This document shows, piece by piece, positions 19,814-32,994 of a stretch of 64,000 bases of DNA (the stretch's first letter is position 1; the number at the start of each line of letters is the position of its first letter). The notes under the pieces were generated by a model. The model was not told where the DNA came from. It saw nothing but the letters and a program-made list of their open reading frames with translations, and ran no database searches. Source of the DNA: Heloderma charlesbogerti (Eukaryota; Chordata; Lepidosauria; Squamata; Helodermatidae); the NCBI GenBank assembly GCA_026122225.1, contig JANEZZ010001641.1:55361-119360 (forward strand), in the 5' to 3' direction. The position numbers were made by a program, and so were the translations under genes.

Positions 19814-20416
19814 TAAGTTCCTTTGTGTTTGGTGGGGCTTATTCCCAAATACGTGAGTACAGGATTACAGCCTTACAATGCAATTGTATACAGGTATACT
19901 CAGATGCAAGTTCTACTGAATTCAGTGCAGTTCGTTTTCAGGTAACTGTACATATAGGATCACATCCTTAGGGCGGGATAACAATCCCCATTCAATTTCA
20001 TGGGGTGGTGGCATTTTAGGGGAGAATTGTTTTTAGCCATGTTAAATTTTTGTGCTATAATGTTGTTGTCAGCTTGAATCTTTTTTTGTTTTGAGAAAGA
20101 AATTATATGGTGATGATAATGTTGATGATGATGATTACATACCATTTTCTATTAGAACTATGCTATGTGTGTGCTTCCAAAATTTGCATGTACTTTTGTA
20201 CACACACGTGTGGCAGTAGAACAGGCATGTTTTGGTTTATTGTTTGTCTGGTTGGTTTTGCCTGCCTTAAGATTGTGAACCAGTGGATCATCCTCTGCCA
20301 CATCACATGTGCTTGTAATGTACTGTATGCGTTGGAAACTACTTTTCTTGACCCCAACATCTCTGTGGGTATGGTGGCCCTGGCGTGCTCCTTTTTCCAA
20401 CCAGTATGGTTAAAAT
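19814..20416. other. Unassigned stretch
   Basis: No recognised feature. A short GATGATGATG run lies near 20112-20133. Confidence 0.4.
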
Positions 20417-20465
20417 TTCTTCTTCTTCTTCTTCTTCTTCTTCTTCTTCTTCTTCTTCTTCTTCT
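20417..20465. repeat. (TTC)n microsatellite
   Basis: About 16 uninterrupted TTC units; the reverse strand is a GAA array. Confidence 0.97.
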
Positions 20466-20735
20466 CTAAGAAATACAGCTGCCTTCTAACAATCATACCT
20501 TGCTTGCCACACCCCTCTGAACAATCTGCAATGTTCTCTCTCTCTCTCTCCCCCTCCCCCCTTTTCCTAGCAATCTCTGTACAGTGGGAAAGTCGCCGGG
20601 TAATTGGGTCCAGATTGGATATGTTTAAATATTCATGAGGCTGGCAGAGGACTGAGAGGGGCTGGCTGCCTTGATAGTGGTGGTAGGGGGTGGGGAAGTG
20701 ACTAGTCACTGAGAGCTGCCAGTGAACAATTCTGG

Positions 20736-20950
20736 GAAAGAGAGAGAGGGAGAGGGGGAAGAGAGCATGTGTGATGAGCAATAGCTGTGGACCTTACGGT
20801 TGTTGCTAACTGCCCTGGTGTGTGTGCGAGAGACAGAGAGAGAGAGGGAGGGGAGGGGAGGGGAGGGAGTGGAGAGGGTGGGGGGAGAGATAAGAAAGAG
20901 AGAGAGAGAGAGGAGGAAAAAGGAGAGAGAAGGAAGGAAGGAACACCAAG
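20736..20950. repeat. GA-rich low-complexity tract
   Basis: GAGAGAGAGG and GGAGGGGAGGGG words dominate 20736-20760 and 20828-20945. The ORFs on both strands are repeat artefacts. The non-repeat sequence just upstream (20560-20735) is listed as a hunt item. Confidence 0.85.
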
Positions 20951-22850
20951 GAAGAAAGGGGACAATACAATCATGCTGTGCTGTATGAGAAGAACAAAAC
21001 AGGTAGAGCTGAAGATTTTATACTTCTTTCTCCTGAGAAATTCCTAAACTGTTGGCTGAATGTCTCTCTCTGTGCCTACATCTGTGTGCAAGAGAGAAAG
21101 GAAGATTTTTTTTTCTTTAACTGCTTCTAAGCTGCGGACTGCTTTGCAATGCTTTTTAGCATCTTGCTACTGAAGGCTCAGATCACACACCCTTTCCATG
21201 AATGCAGAGGGGTGTGCGTGTGTGTGTTTTGCCTGTGAAGTCGGCGGGCGGGCGTGGGGTGGGGAGGCTGCTTAATGATCAGAATTGGGGAGAAACAAGG
21301 GGATACCCCCTCCTTCCTTAGAAACACACACCTGTGTGTGTGTGTGTGGGGGGGGACTGTGGGAAGAAGATGCATTGCATAGGATTGTCTGTCTTGGATT
21401 TTGAGGGTGTGGATTTGGATTGGAGGAGGGAGAGATGTGATTCTGCCTTGAAAACGTGTGTGTGTCCCTTTATACCCCCTCCAAAGATACCAACCTAATT
21501 TTAAATAATAGATGAGAATGATTTTTGTGATTATTTGTTCGGATGAAGATTAAAAGGCATGTGCTTCCAAAGGGCTTGAAAAATGGGTGATCCCCCAAAA
21601 CTCGAAGAAAAATGGATCTATCGTTTCTTTTCTTTTTCTTTTAAGGGCGGAAAGGAGATTTTAATTAAGTGGAAAATAAAGTAGCTGCCAGGAGAGATGG
21701 TGTGGGGGAAGATGTATTGGGGTTCCCTCTTCTGCAGTCCCATTCGTACCAAGAGCACTTGGGGAACTGAGCACCAGCTGGTAAAATAGACAGAGGACCA
21801 CGCCTCTGTTAGCTCTGAGCTCCGATGGGATGGGAGACATGGAACAGTGTGAACTTGGTGGAAACCAGTTAATCTCTTATTAGTCCCATATGATGTGTTT
21901 TTTAAAAAAAATGGGGAAGGGGGATTGTGGAAAGGGCGAGAAGCCACCTCACTTTGAGCAATTAAAAAGGGCGAGCCAAAATAAAAAAATGGGGGGATTA
22001 GCCTCAAATAGCCCCAAATCCCCTCCTGCCCCTCCCCCCCCCGGCACACCTTTCATGTTAAAGGCCTCTTGAGGTGGACATTCTGCTCCAGATTCTTCCA
22101 TGTGAAGAGAAACATGGATTTATCTAATTTCATGTGGACTACCTTCCGATTTAGTGAAACTGGAGCAGGATTTTGGCTTTTGATGTCTACTAAAAGGCTT
22201 TTGTATATGTATAGGTTAAAGACCATTTTTTTAAAGAGCAATCTCAACAGGCATTTTGTAGTGCGGCTGGTTGCTGCCTTCTGGTATATCTAACACAGCA
22301 TACCATAATGCAGTATTCTGGGGAGGGGGCGGCGGGAGAAGACATATCTGCTGGGAACCGTGGTGGATGAAATAATTACTTTAGAAGTATTTGAATGCTG
22401 AGATGTAAATGCATTTCTAACCCTACGTATATGTTGGCAAGATGGTCTGGAAGATCACTAGGGTAGGGTTGGTAAATGGGAACCCCCACTTGCATTAGCA
22501 TGTATTCTCCATGAATGTTTTAGGCATTCTCCAGTTGGTGGTATGTTCACTAAAACCTGAAGCAAAGTGAACACAGAACATGTTGTGGTCAGCCAGTAGG
22601 GCACACTGAGTTGCCATATGTAAGATGAAAAGGGAGGAGGAGGAAGAAGAAGCAGACAAAGTCAAAATGACATAGCCGTGGATGGGAATGCTTAGCACAT
22701 TTTCAAATAAGGTAGGAGTCCCTGAAGGTTTTGGAAGTGATAGTCTGTGAGAGCCAGGTTCACCATCTTTTCAGAGCTGAGCTACAGAACACATGGCTTA
22801 AAACCCTGCCCACCTCATGCATAACATGCTTATAGTCTTTATGTGGTTTT
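20951..22850. other. Unassigned stretch with TG-rich patches
   Basis: TG runs occur near 21212-21227 and 21334-21348. No repeat terminus, exon or conserved domain is recognised. Small ORFs lack features. Confidence 0.4.
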
Positions 22851-22939
22851 TAAAGGTTTTTTTATTTTTTTATTTTTTTAGCTTTCCTAGTTTTCATATG
22901 TGTCTTTATAATTCTGTGGTAGATAGGCTGCTAGATAAT

Positions 22940-23260
22940 AATACCACCACCAGCCACACCCCTTTACACACCCCTATGGGAGCATTTTTCCATACATGCA
23001 AGCATACATCCACATATCTAAATATAGTTATCAATATCCCGTATTCCATTCACATACTTTCGCAGACACAAAGAGACACACCCATGCATGTGCATTCATA
23101 TACACATACACGTAACTGTACATCAGTGCACACAGGTGCAAACCTCGCTTCAGACACACCCACCCCTACATGCATCCCCATTCATACCCTTGGAGTCATG
23201 CTTCATTCACACAAACACTCACAAAAGCAAATTACCCTCACAAATCACTGTTGCTTGAAG
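22940..23260. repeat. Degenerate CA-rich tract
   Basis: Imperfect ACACAC, CATACA and CACACCC words fill the region, giving a low-complexity His/Thr-rich 156-codon ORF (22817-23287) that I do not regard as coding. Confidence 0.7.
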
Positions 23261-23261
23261 T

Positions 23262-25070
23262 TTGAACATATTCCTTTAAACCCTTAACTGGAAAAAGGAA
23301 GGACCCTGCTTCCGCAAACCTGACCCTCTTTCTCCCTATCCCCACAACCATCCAGAAAAGGAAGCCCAAATAACAGTGATGCTGATAGTGATGTTCTGAA
23401 GTGGGTGTTTCCAAAATATAGGAAGGTTTCCTTGCTATCTGTGGGATCCCCTCCCTGTATGTTTCAAAAGGACAAATAGCAGAAATGTGCATGTGTGTGT
23501 TTCTCTCTCTCTCTTTCAAGCCCATGTGTCTTTGCATTCATCTGTATTTGCCATGTGTGTTTGAGTATATGTGTGTTCTTATATGTGGCACCATAGCAGG
23601 ATGCATATAGAACAATATAAAACAAATTAATGTTAAAACCAAAGATGGTTTTTATCCTGCCCTCTTCCAAATCAATGTCTATAGTTTGTGCCTGTAAGCA
23701 GAATGAAACATTATACCTTGCTGGCCTTGCAGAGGCGTAACCAAGATTTTTACACCTCCGCAGCGGTAAGATTATGCCTTTAAAAATGCTGAAAGATGCT
23801 GCAGATGGGACCCCGCCCCCGCCCAGCTTAGATTTGGGAAGATTTTGAAAATGGAACCCTAAAGTTTATATTGTGCTCTATGCCTGGGAAATGTGCTGTA
23901 GCCTAGATATATTTCATGATGAAGCAATAGCAATGCATTGCCTATATTTTGCTGTGTACTGGAACAGACAACATTATGTAGGTGAGTGTTTCCCACTTGT
24001 AGGTGAGATCAGCCTGGTCCTACTCAGTGCTTCCCTGATTCAATATACCAGTGCGTGAGAGAAAGAGAGGTTTGAATCCTGCCACACCCATGAAATCAAA
24101 GGAAAGGGAGGGGTACAAGAAGGAGGTGGAGGAAGAGAGAGAGCCTGCATTTCTTTCCTCTTCCACATGAGCAGCAAGGATAAGCAGGGCTGTATCTATC
24201 CATCAAGATACTGTTTAATGCAACTGGAGAGGAAGCAAGTGTTAGGGGACCATTTCAGCAATTACATAGTGCAGTGCCTTTTAACACCAGGAAGGCAGAA
24301 AGGTAGAGAGGAAGATGGAAAGAAAAGAGAGGAGTAAGCACTGAGAGGAGGTTTTATTGCTTCAGGGTATCTAGATCTCATTTAAAATACATTGATTATG
24401 CTATATAATGCAGAGGTTGCAAAGTTGCAAGGCATGTTTGTGCCTTTAAATGCTGAGGCAGGGAGGAGAGAATGAAGGGAGGAAAGGGAGGAGACGGAGA
24501 GGGATTTTTCTTCTGAGGGGGTGGGGGGAAGGGAAGGAAGCATCTGAGGCTGATTATCTTCTGATGTAGTACCTTATACTAGTGTCGTCACAATGAAACC
24601 AACAGAACTGTATCAGTTGGCACTATGCGTAAATCATGACCAGAGTTTGTCTTTAAAGGGGGCTTGTCAGGTGGCTTCTCAAAACTTTTAATTTCAGTAT
24701 GTTAGATTTTCTGTGGCTAAAGGTTTTTGAAGATCTTACATTTGTTCCATAAATCAAATGTCTGCATTGAAGAATTTATTCTTGGGTTTGTCTCCCTCTC
24801 AGCCCTGCAATTTTCTGATCTCCTTGTTTATTATAGAATTGGATTTTTCATAAATCACTTAATGTAACCCATCTCCTGTTGCATACATGAGCTTCCCCAG
24901 AGATTTAACTGAAAGCAGTTCTTCCTTAAAGTAAAAGGCAAGCAAGAGGGTTAGTGGAAGATGTGATTCTTGCTTTGCCAGTACAACTTTTTCATCAGTA
25001 TTCATTAGGCAAAAATATGTCTACAACAGCACCCAGAAGAGGTTTAGGGTTTCCCAGGAAACACCTGGGA
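23262..25070. other. Unassigned stretch
   Basis: Purine-rich patches occur at 24058-24150 and 24440-24540. No supported gene. Confidence 0.4.
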
Positions 25071-25075
25071 ACCAT

Positions 25076-25130
25076 TGTGTGTGTGTGTGTGCGTATGTGT
25101 GCACATGCGTGCGTGCATGCATGTGTGTAG
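25076..25130. repeat. TG/CATG-rich simple repeat
   Basis: (GT)n passes into GTGCGTGCATGCATGTGTG words. Confidence 0.85.
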
Positions 25131-26436
25131 ACTTTTTTCCTTGGTTGTGCAAGAGAAAACAGTCTTTCAAATGGAGATATTCACTTTTCCTGTCTGATGC
25201 TGAGAAGATCTTCAAAACTTAAAATCCTCCCACAGCTTCTTCATAGTGAAAATATGAGTCAATTCTACCTGGAAAAGATGTTCATAACCTGAGGCTGTCC
25301 TCCTACGCAAGGATGACATGATGTGATTGTCCCAAAGGCAGTGTTCACAGATGATGAGTTTATTATTTATTTATTTACAATATTTATATACAGCTCTATA
25401 TCTAGAACAGATTTTGGAGTGGTGAACACAAAAAATAAATCAGTAAAAGAATAAGAAGATTAGTTCAGGGTACACCCCCTTGGTTGCAGATGTGCTGTGT
25501 TTTGTCACACCAAGCCTGTGGACTGTGAAGATCTCCCATCCTCTTTTGCTGTGATAAGTGTATAAAAAACGGTTTCCCCTCTCTCCCTTGCTGGAGGAAC
25601 AGAACTTTGCTTGTCATGTACTGTCAGGCTGCCTGTCTATTCTGCCTGTTCTCGGAGGTCCTTAATTTGAAGGGTGTGGATGACCCTTTGCTTAAGAGGT
25701 GTCTGTATAAATGATGGGTTTCCTCAGTCATGCAGTGGGCATATGCATAAGCTGTGGGTTCGAAATGTCTCACACTGTGAGGTTGTTTGCAGCCCAGGTA
25801 CTGTCTTCTTGCCCCATGGTGTGATGTTTATGCACAAATCCTGGGCTTGTTTTATGCCTTGGAGGCATAAATTATCAAAGGGCTTGTTCCCGGTCCCACC
25901 ATGTTCTGTGAGTTTATCATCTGCAGGCTTCTTCCTGCTACTGCAGAACAGTGAGTCTCAGCTGAGAGTTTTTGACATCCCAGTTGGAATGGGTTCACAA
26001 ACATTCAGGGTACACACAAACATTGGAAAGGTTTTTTCAAAAAGGATGTTGCATTGTGTACCAACTACCTTCTGCCTGGCTCCTGTAGAAGCCTAGTTTT
26101 CAGACGCCAGAGCACTTGTAACTCTCCGTGATCATGAGAACTGATGATGTGACTGCCAGATCAGCAGTTCGGAACTGAGTGAGAAGCATATGAGTCCTTT
26201 GCAGTTGTTTGGAGTTAGAGTTCTAATATAAGGCCTTATGAAGTTAAAGTAAAAAGGTGTAGAACTGGTTCATACCAGTGGCTGCCACCACAAAAATAAT
26301 TCCCTGTAGTTGGGCTCCACATTGTGTATTCAAGCACGACTATACAAGACTCAAGTGAGCTACATGGTTACTTCCCAAGCCTCTACCAATGGCTTCATTG
26401 GAGGTATAGCATCTGTGTGGGAAGGAGCTGTGCAAC
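25131..26436. other. Unassigned stretch with a possible L2-type tail
   Basis: TTATTTATTTATTTACAATA at 25365-25384 followed by ATTTATATACAGCTCTATAT resembles the minus-strand 3' tail of L2-type elements. The rest, including a 140-codon ORF at 25674-26096, shows no recognised domain. Confidence 0.35.
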
Positions 26437-26868
26437 TAGGAATTGGGCAGAAATTCTTTCAGTTTGCATTTTAATGTGAACTTGCCTAATTTTACACACT
26501 GTGCAAATTAATACACAAACCAAAACTCGGTTATCCTTCAAAATTTACACTTCTCTGAATTTTGGAATGGAATTCTCCAATTAAAAATGCATACAAAAAT
26601 GTGTATATTAGGTGAAAGTGCACACAAAAATGGATATATTTGTGAAAATAACATTAAAAATTAATATTAGGAAAATTGCCAGCCAAAATGTGTATATTAA
26701 GCAAAATTGCATACAAAATGTATGTATTAAGGAGAAATTTGCACAAAAATGCATATGAATTTTCAAGCAAGCTTTTAAAAAAATCTCAGTATTTGCGACA
26801 AACCAAACTTAATACTGGAAAAATGAGAACTGGAGGGAATCCAAAATTAATAGATTTGTCTGTCCCTA
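26437..26868. mobile_element. AT-rich hAT MITE (H3 family), copy 1
   Basis: It begins TAGGAATTGGG and ends CTGTCCCTA. Flanks TGTGCAAC (26429-26436) and TGGGGAAC (26869-26876) match at 6 of 8. The interior is a degenerate ladder of AAAATGCATA and GTGTATATTA words, recurring about every 30-40 bases. It is collinear with 48016-48428. Confidence 0.7.
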
Positions 26869-27077
26869 TGGGGAACCTACAAGAATCACTTGTACGTCTT
26901 ACTACTGCAGCATGCAGCCAAACCACACAAGAATGGTTTTGTGGGAGCCACTATGCCACAGAGAACCATGGCGTAACTCACATATTGTGGTATGAGTTTC
27001 CACAGTTAACAATCTAATTCAGCAGTTCGAGGAAGCAGACTGAGACTAGATTGGTCACAGCATAATTGTAATACCAA

Positions 27078-27715
27078 CATAAGAATATAAGAAGAGCCAT
27101 ACTGGATCATACCAAGGGTCCATCTAGTCCAGCATTCTGTTCACACAGTGACCAATCAGCTGTCCACGGGAAACCCACAAACAGGACATGAGTGCAACAG
27201 CACCCTCCCACCCATGTTCACCAGCAACTGGTGTATGTAGGCATACTGCCTCTGATACTGGAGGTAGCATATAGCCGTCTGGACTACTAACCATTGATAT
27301 CCTTCTCCAGCAATTTGTCTAACCCTGTTTTTAAGTCATCCAAATTGGTGGCCGCCACTACGTCTTGTGATAGAGAATTCCATAGTTTAATTATGCGCTC
27401 TGTGAAGAAGTACTTAAAAAAAAAAATGTCCTGAATCTCCCACCAGTCAGCTTCATGGGATGACTTGGGTTCTAGTATTATGAGAGAGGGGGGAAAATGT
27501 TTCCCTATCCACATTCTCCACACCATGCATAATTTTGTACACCTCTATCATGTCTCCCCTTACCGTTTTTCCAAGCTAAACAATCCCAGCTGTTGTAACC
27601 TTCTCTCATAGGGGAGATGCTCCAGCCCCTTGATCATTTTAGTTGTCCTTTTCTACACTTTTTCCAGCTCTGCAATATCTTTTTTTAGATGCGGTGACCA
27701 AAGAGAAGACAGTTT
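27078..27715 (-). mobile_element. CR1-like LINE 3' end
   Basis: On the minus strand this holds the end of a reverse-transcriptase ORF followed by a 3' UTR that ends CTTCTTATATTCTTATGTT. Residues readable in 27287-27526 include FFTERIIKLWNSLSQDVVAA and LDKLLEKDING, the C-terminal tail common to CR1/L2-group ORF2 proteins. Farther upstream an LRGDMIEVYKIMHG-like stretch can be traced across frames. It is broken by frameshifts. Confidence 0.75.
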
Positions 27716-28061
27716 CTTTTTGTGACATTTAGCTGACCAAATTTGGGATAACCTGAAACCTACATGTGTTACAAGATGTGTTAGAAATAATACCAAGGAA
27801 CTTGAAAAGAGGAAAGGCAAGAGGATTTAAGCCGCCTTCCATACAAGGAGAAGCTTTTAGAGAAAGTTGGACAAAGATAACTATTTTGTACTGGTCCTTC
27901 TTGAGTTAAGATCCAATTAGGAAAAGAAACAAAGACAAATGTTAGGAAGATACTATATAAAAACTGAAGATTCAGAATGTCTCACACTAGTCAGAGAATT
28001 CACACAACAAAGAAAAAGAGAAGAAAAAAAAGAGAGGAAAATATACCCCATCATACTGAAG

Positions 28062-28197
28062 CAGCCTACCCCAACCTGGTGTCCTCAAGATGTTTTGGAC
28101 TACAACTCTCAGGATTCCTCACTATAGGCCATGTTGGCTGGGGCTGATGGAAGTTGAAGTCCAAAACATCTGGAGGGTACCAGTTTGGGGAAGGTAG
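28062..28197. mobile_element. Foldback hAT MITE (CAGCCTACCCCAACCTGG family), copy 1
   Basis: Arms of about 50 bases pair around a short loop: CAAGATGTTTTGGACTACAA with GAAGTCCAAAACATCTGGAG. TACTGAAG (28054-28061) and TACTAAAG (28198-28205) match at 7 of 8. Non-coding. Confidence 0.85.
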
Positions 28198-28947
28198 TAC
28201 TAAAGTATAACTATAGTCCCCTTCATGTCCATACCCAATTATATGGAAGCCAATTCTCAATGGTGCTATTCTAGGTTGCTGTAGTATGAGCACTGATGCC
28301 AGCAGCATGGTTGGAGGGACCAATCACATGGACCTTTACTGTCCAGTCACCACCCTGCCAGATGGGTGTGCAGTGATCAGGTAGGATGTGTCTTGCCAGT
28401 GTGCTTACAGGATTCATATGCAAACTGCAACCATTTCAGATAGTACTTCAAGGAAAAAGCTCCCATGCAGCTATGTGCATACATGTGTGAAGGGGACCTG
28501 AGGGCCCACCCCAAGTTCATCAGGGAACACATGCCCTTGCCCTGAACTCAGTTAAAAGATGAGCAAAGTTAACAGAAGCAGGGCCACAAGGGTTACTAGA
28601 TGGAGCTGTAAGAAAGGTAGCTGTCTGTATATGAGAGCGGGGCTGGGCAAAAGGTTTCCCTAATAATCGTAATGCTTGCTAGTTTAAAAAAGAAAAGGTA
28701 TGGGGGACACAAGACTCTAAACTGGCTGGGAAAAGCTTCTGGCCCAGGTGATCCTGGCAAAGCAATCCTGTGCATGCCTGCTCAGCAGTAAGTCCCTTGA
28801 ATCCAGTGGGACGTACTTCATAGGGCAAGCATATAGAATTGCAGCCACACAGTGGTAGAGGCTGAAAATCCTTCATGCCTTCCCTTTAAGCTCTCTGGAT
28901 CTGCTTATGCTGGGATGGGAATCCTACAGCCTGATAAGGCCTACTGG

Positions 28948-29119
28948 CAGTGGAGGCTGGTGGCACCGATGTCAGTGGGGTGGTGCATCTGCTCTGGGTT
29001 TCAGTCAGAACTGCTTCTGGAAGTGCTTTGGATAGCTCCTTTAGAGTTCTGTCTGGTTCTGATTGAAAACCTGAGTGGATGCACCACCCCACTGACATCG
29101 GAGCCACCAGCCTCCACTG
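28948..29119. mobile_element. hAT MITE, CAGTGGAGGCTGGTGGC family, copy 2
   Basis: About 45-base terminal inverted repeats (CAGTGGAGGCTGGTGGC ... GCCACCAGCCTCCACTG). CCTACTGG and CCCACAGG flank at 28940-28947 and 29120-29127 (6 of 8). The centre, GATAGCTCCTTTAGAGTTCT, is shared with 48960-49131. Confidence 0.8.
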
Positions 29120-29127
29120 CCCACAGG

Positions 29128-30748
29128 GGCTCCCCATCCAGCTTGGCAGCTTCTGCCCCTGCCCCCTCTGCCACTGTGGTAAAAGCTTTTATCTCTGATC
29201 AGCTGCTGATTGGAGATAAGTGCTTATCCCTGTGGGGTAGCAGGCAGGGAGAGGCGAGGAAGTTGCTGAGTGATTCAGTCCTGCTTCCTTCTGAGCCTCA
29301 TCCTGCAGAGGCTTGGTGTGAGGGATGTGATTTGAAAATGCTGCTGAATAATTCAGTCCTGCTTACTTCTGAGTAGAGATGTATTCTGCGCATTTGTGAG
29401 AATGCATGCTTCCTGCTTTCTGCTATAAATGGGTAGTCGTGGGTTTGCGAGGGTGGATTTTTCAACCCAGCCCACATTTGCCTGTGGCCCCTCCTACCTT
29501 TGCTTTTGCCCCCCCCAAGTTGGAATGCGGCCCCCAAGACCTTCTCCCAAATGGAATCTTGTCCTTGGGCGAAAAAAGATTCCCACACACTGCCTTATGG
29601 AGTCCACCTTAGGCTCTGGAAATGATTTTTGTAATATGTAGTTTTGGATTAAAGGAAAAGGAAACAATTTCACATAATTCTAAAATTATCATATGATGCA
29701 ATTAATTCACTGCAGTTTTATAGAAAGTATTTTTTCCCATGTAGTCCACTCATGGTTCACACACAGCAATAGTAGCATGACAGCTTTTTTTCTGTGGTGC
29801 AATCCCAGGTGGTGGTGAACTTCATGTCCACATGATCGCACCGTTCACAAGGCCAACTCTCATGGACCCTTCCTCTTGGCTGGATGCCAGTCAGGTAAGA
29901 AGGAGCCATGTGATCAGCTCTGCCCATGTGCTTATGTTACCCCAAAGTAACATGGGACTGCATCACAAGGAACCACCTCCCATGCCACTACTGCTGTGTG
30001 TGAAGGGACCAAAATACATAAGTAACCTTTGGAACGCATTGCCATTGGATGTGATAATCATATTACTCAATTCACAGTGGACTAAATAAATCCATGCAAG
30101 TGTGGCTAATACTGTGAAGATGGTCAGAACAGCTCTTGAACCTTGCAATACCTCAACATGAATGTAAAACTCTATTAGGCTTTCTTCTCTTTTGCACACT
30201 GTACATTTCTCCTTCGTGTCAATCTCTCTTTTTATGGATCTGTGATAATACTTCTTTTCTTCACATGGGGATTCCGAGTTTTAATTTATTAAACATTTGT
30301 ATAACTATTTTGAATTCTCAGATGCAAGGTCATGCATGTTTTCACTGAGAGTCTTTTGTGAAAGAAAAAAAGCCCACAATTTTGCTACTTAGTAATTTAC
30401 GAAAACATTAATTACTGGATATAGCTTATTGCCAGACAAGTGGTATCCTTGTTGGATGTAATGAGGAAGAGATGGGAAAAAGGAGGAGGAGAAGGTGGTG
30501 TGTGTGGGGGAGGGAGTAAGTTAAAAAAAAATCAAGAAAGAAGCAAAGAAGTTGGGACTGGGAACAAGAGCTGATGCATTTGTTTATACATGCCTGAGTC
30601 TTCCAGACCACACATTGGCAATGGTGTTTGCTGAACAAAAGTTATGTTTTCCTTTTCTTATAAATAGAACATAATTTTTGTTGCTGTTATGATGTGTTAG
30701 TTTGTTGCAGCAAAAACAACAAGGAGTCCTTAACAAATGTACTGTGGC
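29128..30748. other. Unassigned stretch
   Basis: Two nearby TTCAGTCCTGCTTNCTTCTG words at 29276-29295 and 29359-29378 hint at a local duplication. No gene is supported. 30000-30090 may be a LINE remnant, but this is too weak to call. Confidence 0.4.
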
Positions 30749-31152
30749 TAGAGATGTACGGACTGTGTAAAATTCGCCCCATCTGTGTTTTGCGGATTGT
30801 CAGGCGCCTTTCGTTCAGTCATCCTCCCACAGATGGATGCGAATATTTTTTCTTCATCTTGCGGAAAAATATGGAAATAACAACATAAATATTTACATAA
30901 GTATTTACGCAATTTACCTCAGTATGTAACATTTAGTGTATTGTCCCCCATTCTGTTCAACATTTCCTTAGCAGAAATTTATGTATTTTTCTACAGATTT
31001 ATATGTGTAAATTTCGGGAAAGTAAAAAAATCATCCAAAAGTCCATGGATTCCTCATGGCTTGAGGGGGTCACTCCATAGTAGATTCTGCAGGTCGGATT
31101 CTTAGAAATCCGAGCTCATTTTAATCCATCTTGAATTTCTCCAGCATCCCTA
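30749..31152 (+). mobile_element. hAT MITE (H2 family), copy 1
   Basis: It begins TAGAGATGTACGGACTGTGT and ends TCTCCAGCATCCCTA. ACTGTGGC (30741-30748) and ATTGTGAC (31153-31160) match at 6 of 8, both differences being transitions. It is inverted relative to the copies at 32995 and 57088. It carries a palindromic ATTTACATAAGTATTTACG block. Confidence 0.8.
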
Positions 31153-31160
31153 ATTGTGAC

Positions 31161-32334
31161 ACATGCAGATAATGATGATGAAGATGATGCCTTTGTAAAT
31201 TATTGACTGATGACATCAATCTTTGGTTCACTTGGACAGAGACTTTTGGGTTTACTCCAGCTGGGGTACCAACAAAGGGCAGTAATTAATGGGGTTGCTC
31301 TGCTGGTTCTGTTGTGCAAGCAGTTGCTCCCGCGAGCCCAACAGGGCTTTCACTGTTCCAAAAATAACCTCAGAAGTGAGCTTCCACGAGCTCCACTGAC
31401 CTCACCTGCTACGGAAACAAGTGTTTCCACTAGTTTGGGGTTACTTTCAGAAGCATGAAAGCCTTGTTGCCTGAGTGGTGGGTCCTGTGAATGCATGGGC
31501 ACAATAGCATACTAGCCAGTCTTTGTGGTATAAAGTTTGACAGATAATAAGCATGAGAAGTGTGAGTGAGTTGTACTGTGGCTCCTACCTACAATTCTAT
31601 GCACTTGGGTTGTGTACCAAATGAAAACCAAAATGCAATATCTTACCGACGGGCTGGCCTTGTCGCTATACCATACATGAGAGGGTGTGTGTGCATGTGT
31701 GACTTCCTGTCCTGTGAGAGACGTCGCATAATGCTGCTTTGTCTCACACTGCAGCACCCATTTCCTCTTGTGGACATCTGTTAGGTGGTGGTGCCAAGTT
31801 CTTGGTACTCAGAACATCCTGCATCCAGTTCACAATGCAATCTCCATGTTGTTAGAGTCTGCCTCATAGACACCATCTCCCCTCCTTCTTGCCATTATGC
31901 AGACAACTCATCCTTCTTCATTCATAATAATGCAACATCTGTGTGGGTAAACACACTTATTTGCTTATGTGGAAAAATAACATTAGGAAAATATTGATTT
32001 AACTGTCTTCAGTGCAATAAAAGTTTTGCTCTTTTTGAGAAAGTTAGGAGCACTATCCCCTCCTGCTCTTCATTTCCTATTGCATGTCCATCCGTTCCGC
32101 TTCCTATTTCTTTTCATGCATGTGATTGCAATTAATATTTTCAGGTCGCCAATCCCTCCTGTGGATCTTGCAGATATTTCTCAGTCAGTCTTTTTCTTTG
32201 CCTGTCTTTTTCTACCTTTGCTTCTCTTAAGTTCTGCTTCTTTGAACGATGCCTTTTAATTTTTTCTTTGTACTAAAATTATGGATTATGGAACCTACAA
32301 ACTTTACATTGTGCCATGAATGAAGGCTTGCTAT
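31161..32334. other. Mostly unassigned; possible MITE at 31260-31440
   Basis: The reverse complement of 31260-31440 has CTAGTGGAAACACTTGTTTC and GCTCAC words reminiscent of 14530-14640, suggesting a second copy of that MITE-like family. Nothing else is recognised. Confidence 0.3.
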
Positions 32335-32900
32335 GCTGAGACTGAACAGTGTTCTATGATCTATCCCAGCATTCTCTCTGTTGCCAGTGGTGAGCCTTTG
32401 TCAGAGCCAGATATAACAACAGCATGATGGCAATATTCATCCAATGGTGTTAATCCTCAGCATCTGATAGTCAGAGAGGTGCAGTCTCTGTACAGGGAAG
32501 TTGCAATTTGGATACTATAGCTTGTTGTAGCCATCAATTGACCTATCCTCAGTGTCCTTATTTTATCTGTTAAAAGCAATAATGTCCTGTGAAAATGAGT
32601 TCCATAGGTTAATTATATGTTATGTGGCAAAGTCATTCCCTTTATTTGTCTTGCATCTGCTGTGGGTGGCCTTAGACATTTTTTACTTTGAGATGATTTA
32701 CTCTCTTCACACCAATCATGTTTTTCGAAAACCTCTTCCTTGCCCTCTCTCAGTCTTCTTTTTTTTTCTAAGTGGAGAAGCCTTGTTTGTTTGTTTGTTT
32801 CCCTGATCATTTTACTTGCTTTTCAGACATCAACAACAACACCTTTTTCAAATGTTCCTAGATTTTTTCCAGATGGGATGACCAGAATGTCACCTAGTAC
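32335..32900 (-). mobile_element. CR1-like LINE 3' part, heavily decayed
   Basis: Minus-strand sequence aligns in patches with 27078-27715. Examples are AATTCCATAG-like GAGTTCCATAGGTTAATTAT (32598-32617), GTAGCCATCAATTGACCTAT (32527-32546) and TTTTTCCAGATGGGATGACC (32864-32883). The reading frame is lost. Confidence 0.5.
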
Positions 32901-32994
32901 CCTAAATTAGGGTTATGGGACTAGTTGTTTTATTTTTTTCGTAATTTCGTACATTGTCTTTTCTATTATCCCATCAGCACTAACCACATCAGAC

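Noticed and set aside
20702..21047. Arg/Glu-rich and Ser/Pro-rich ORFs
   Set aside because: They are artefacts of the GA/CT tract.
22817..23287. 156-codon His/Thr-rich ORF
   Set aside because: It is a translation of degenerate CA repeats with no conserved motif.
25622..26096. Second LTR starting TGTCAGGCTGCC with a 140-codon ORF
   Set aside because: No matching CCTGACA end or target duplication was found, and the ORF has no recognisable domain.
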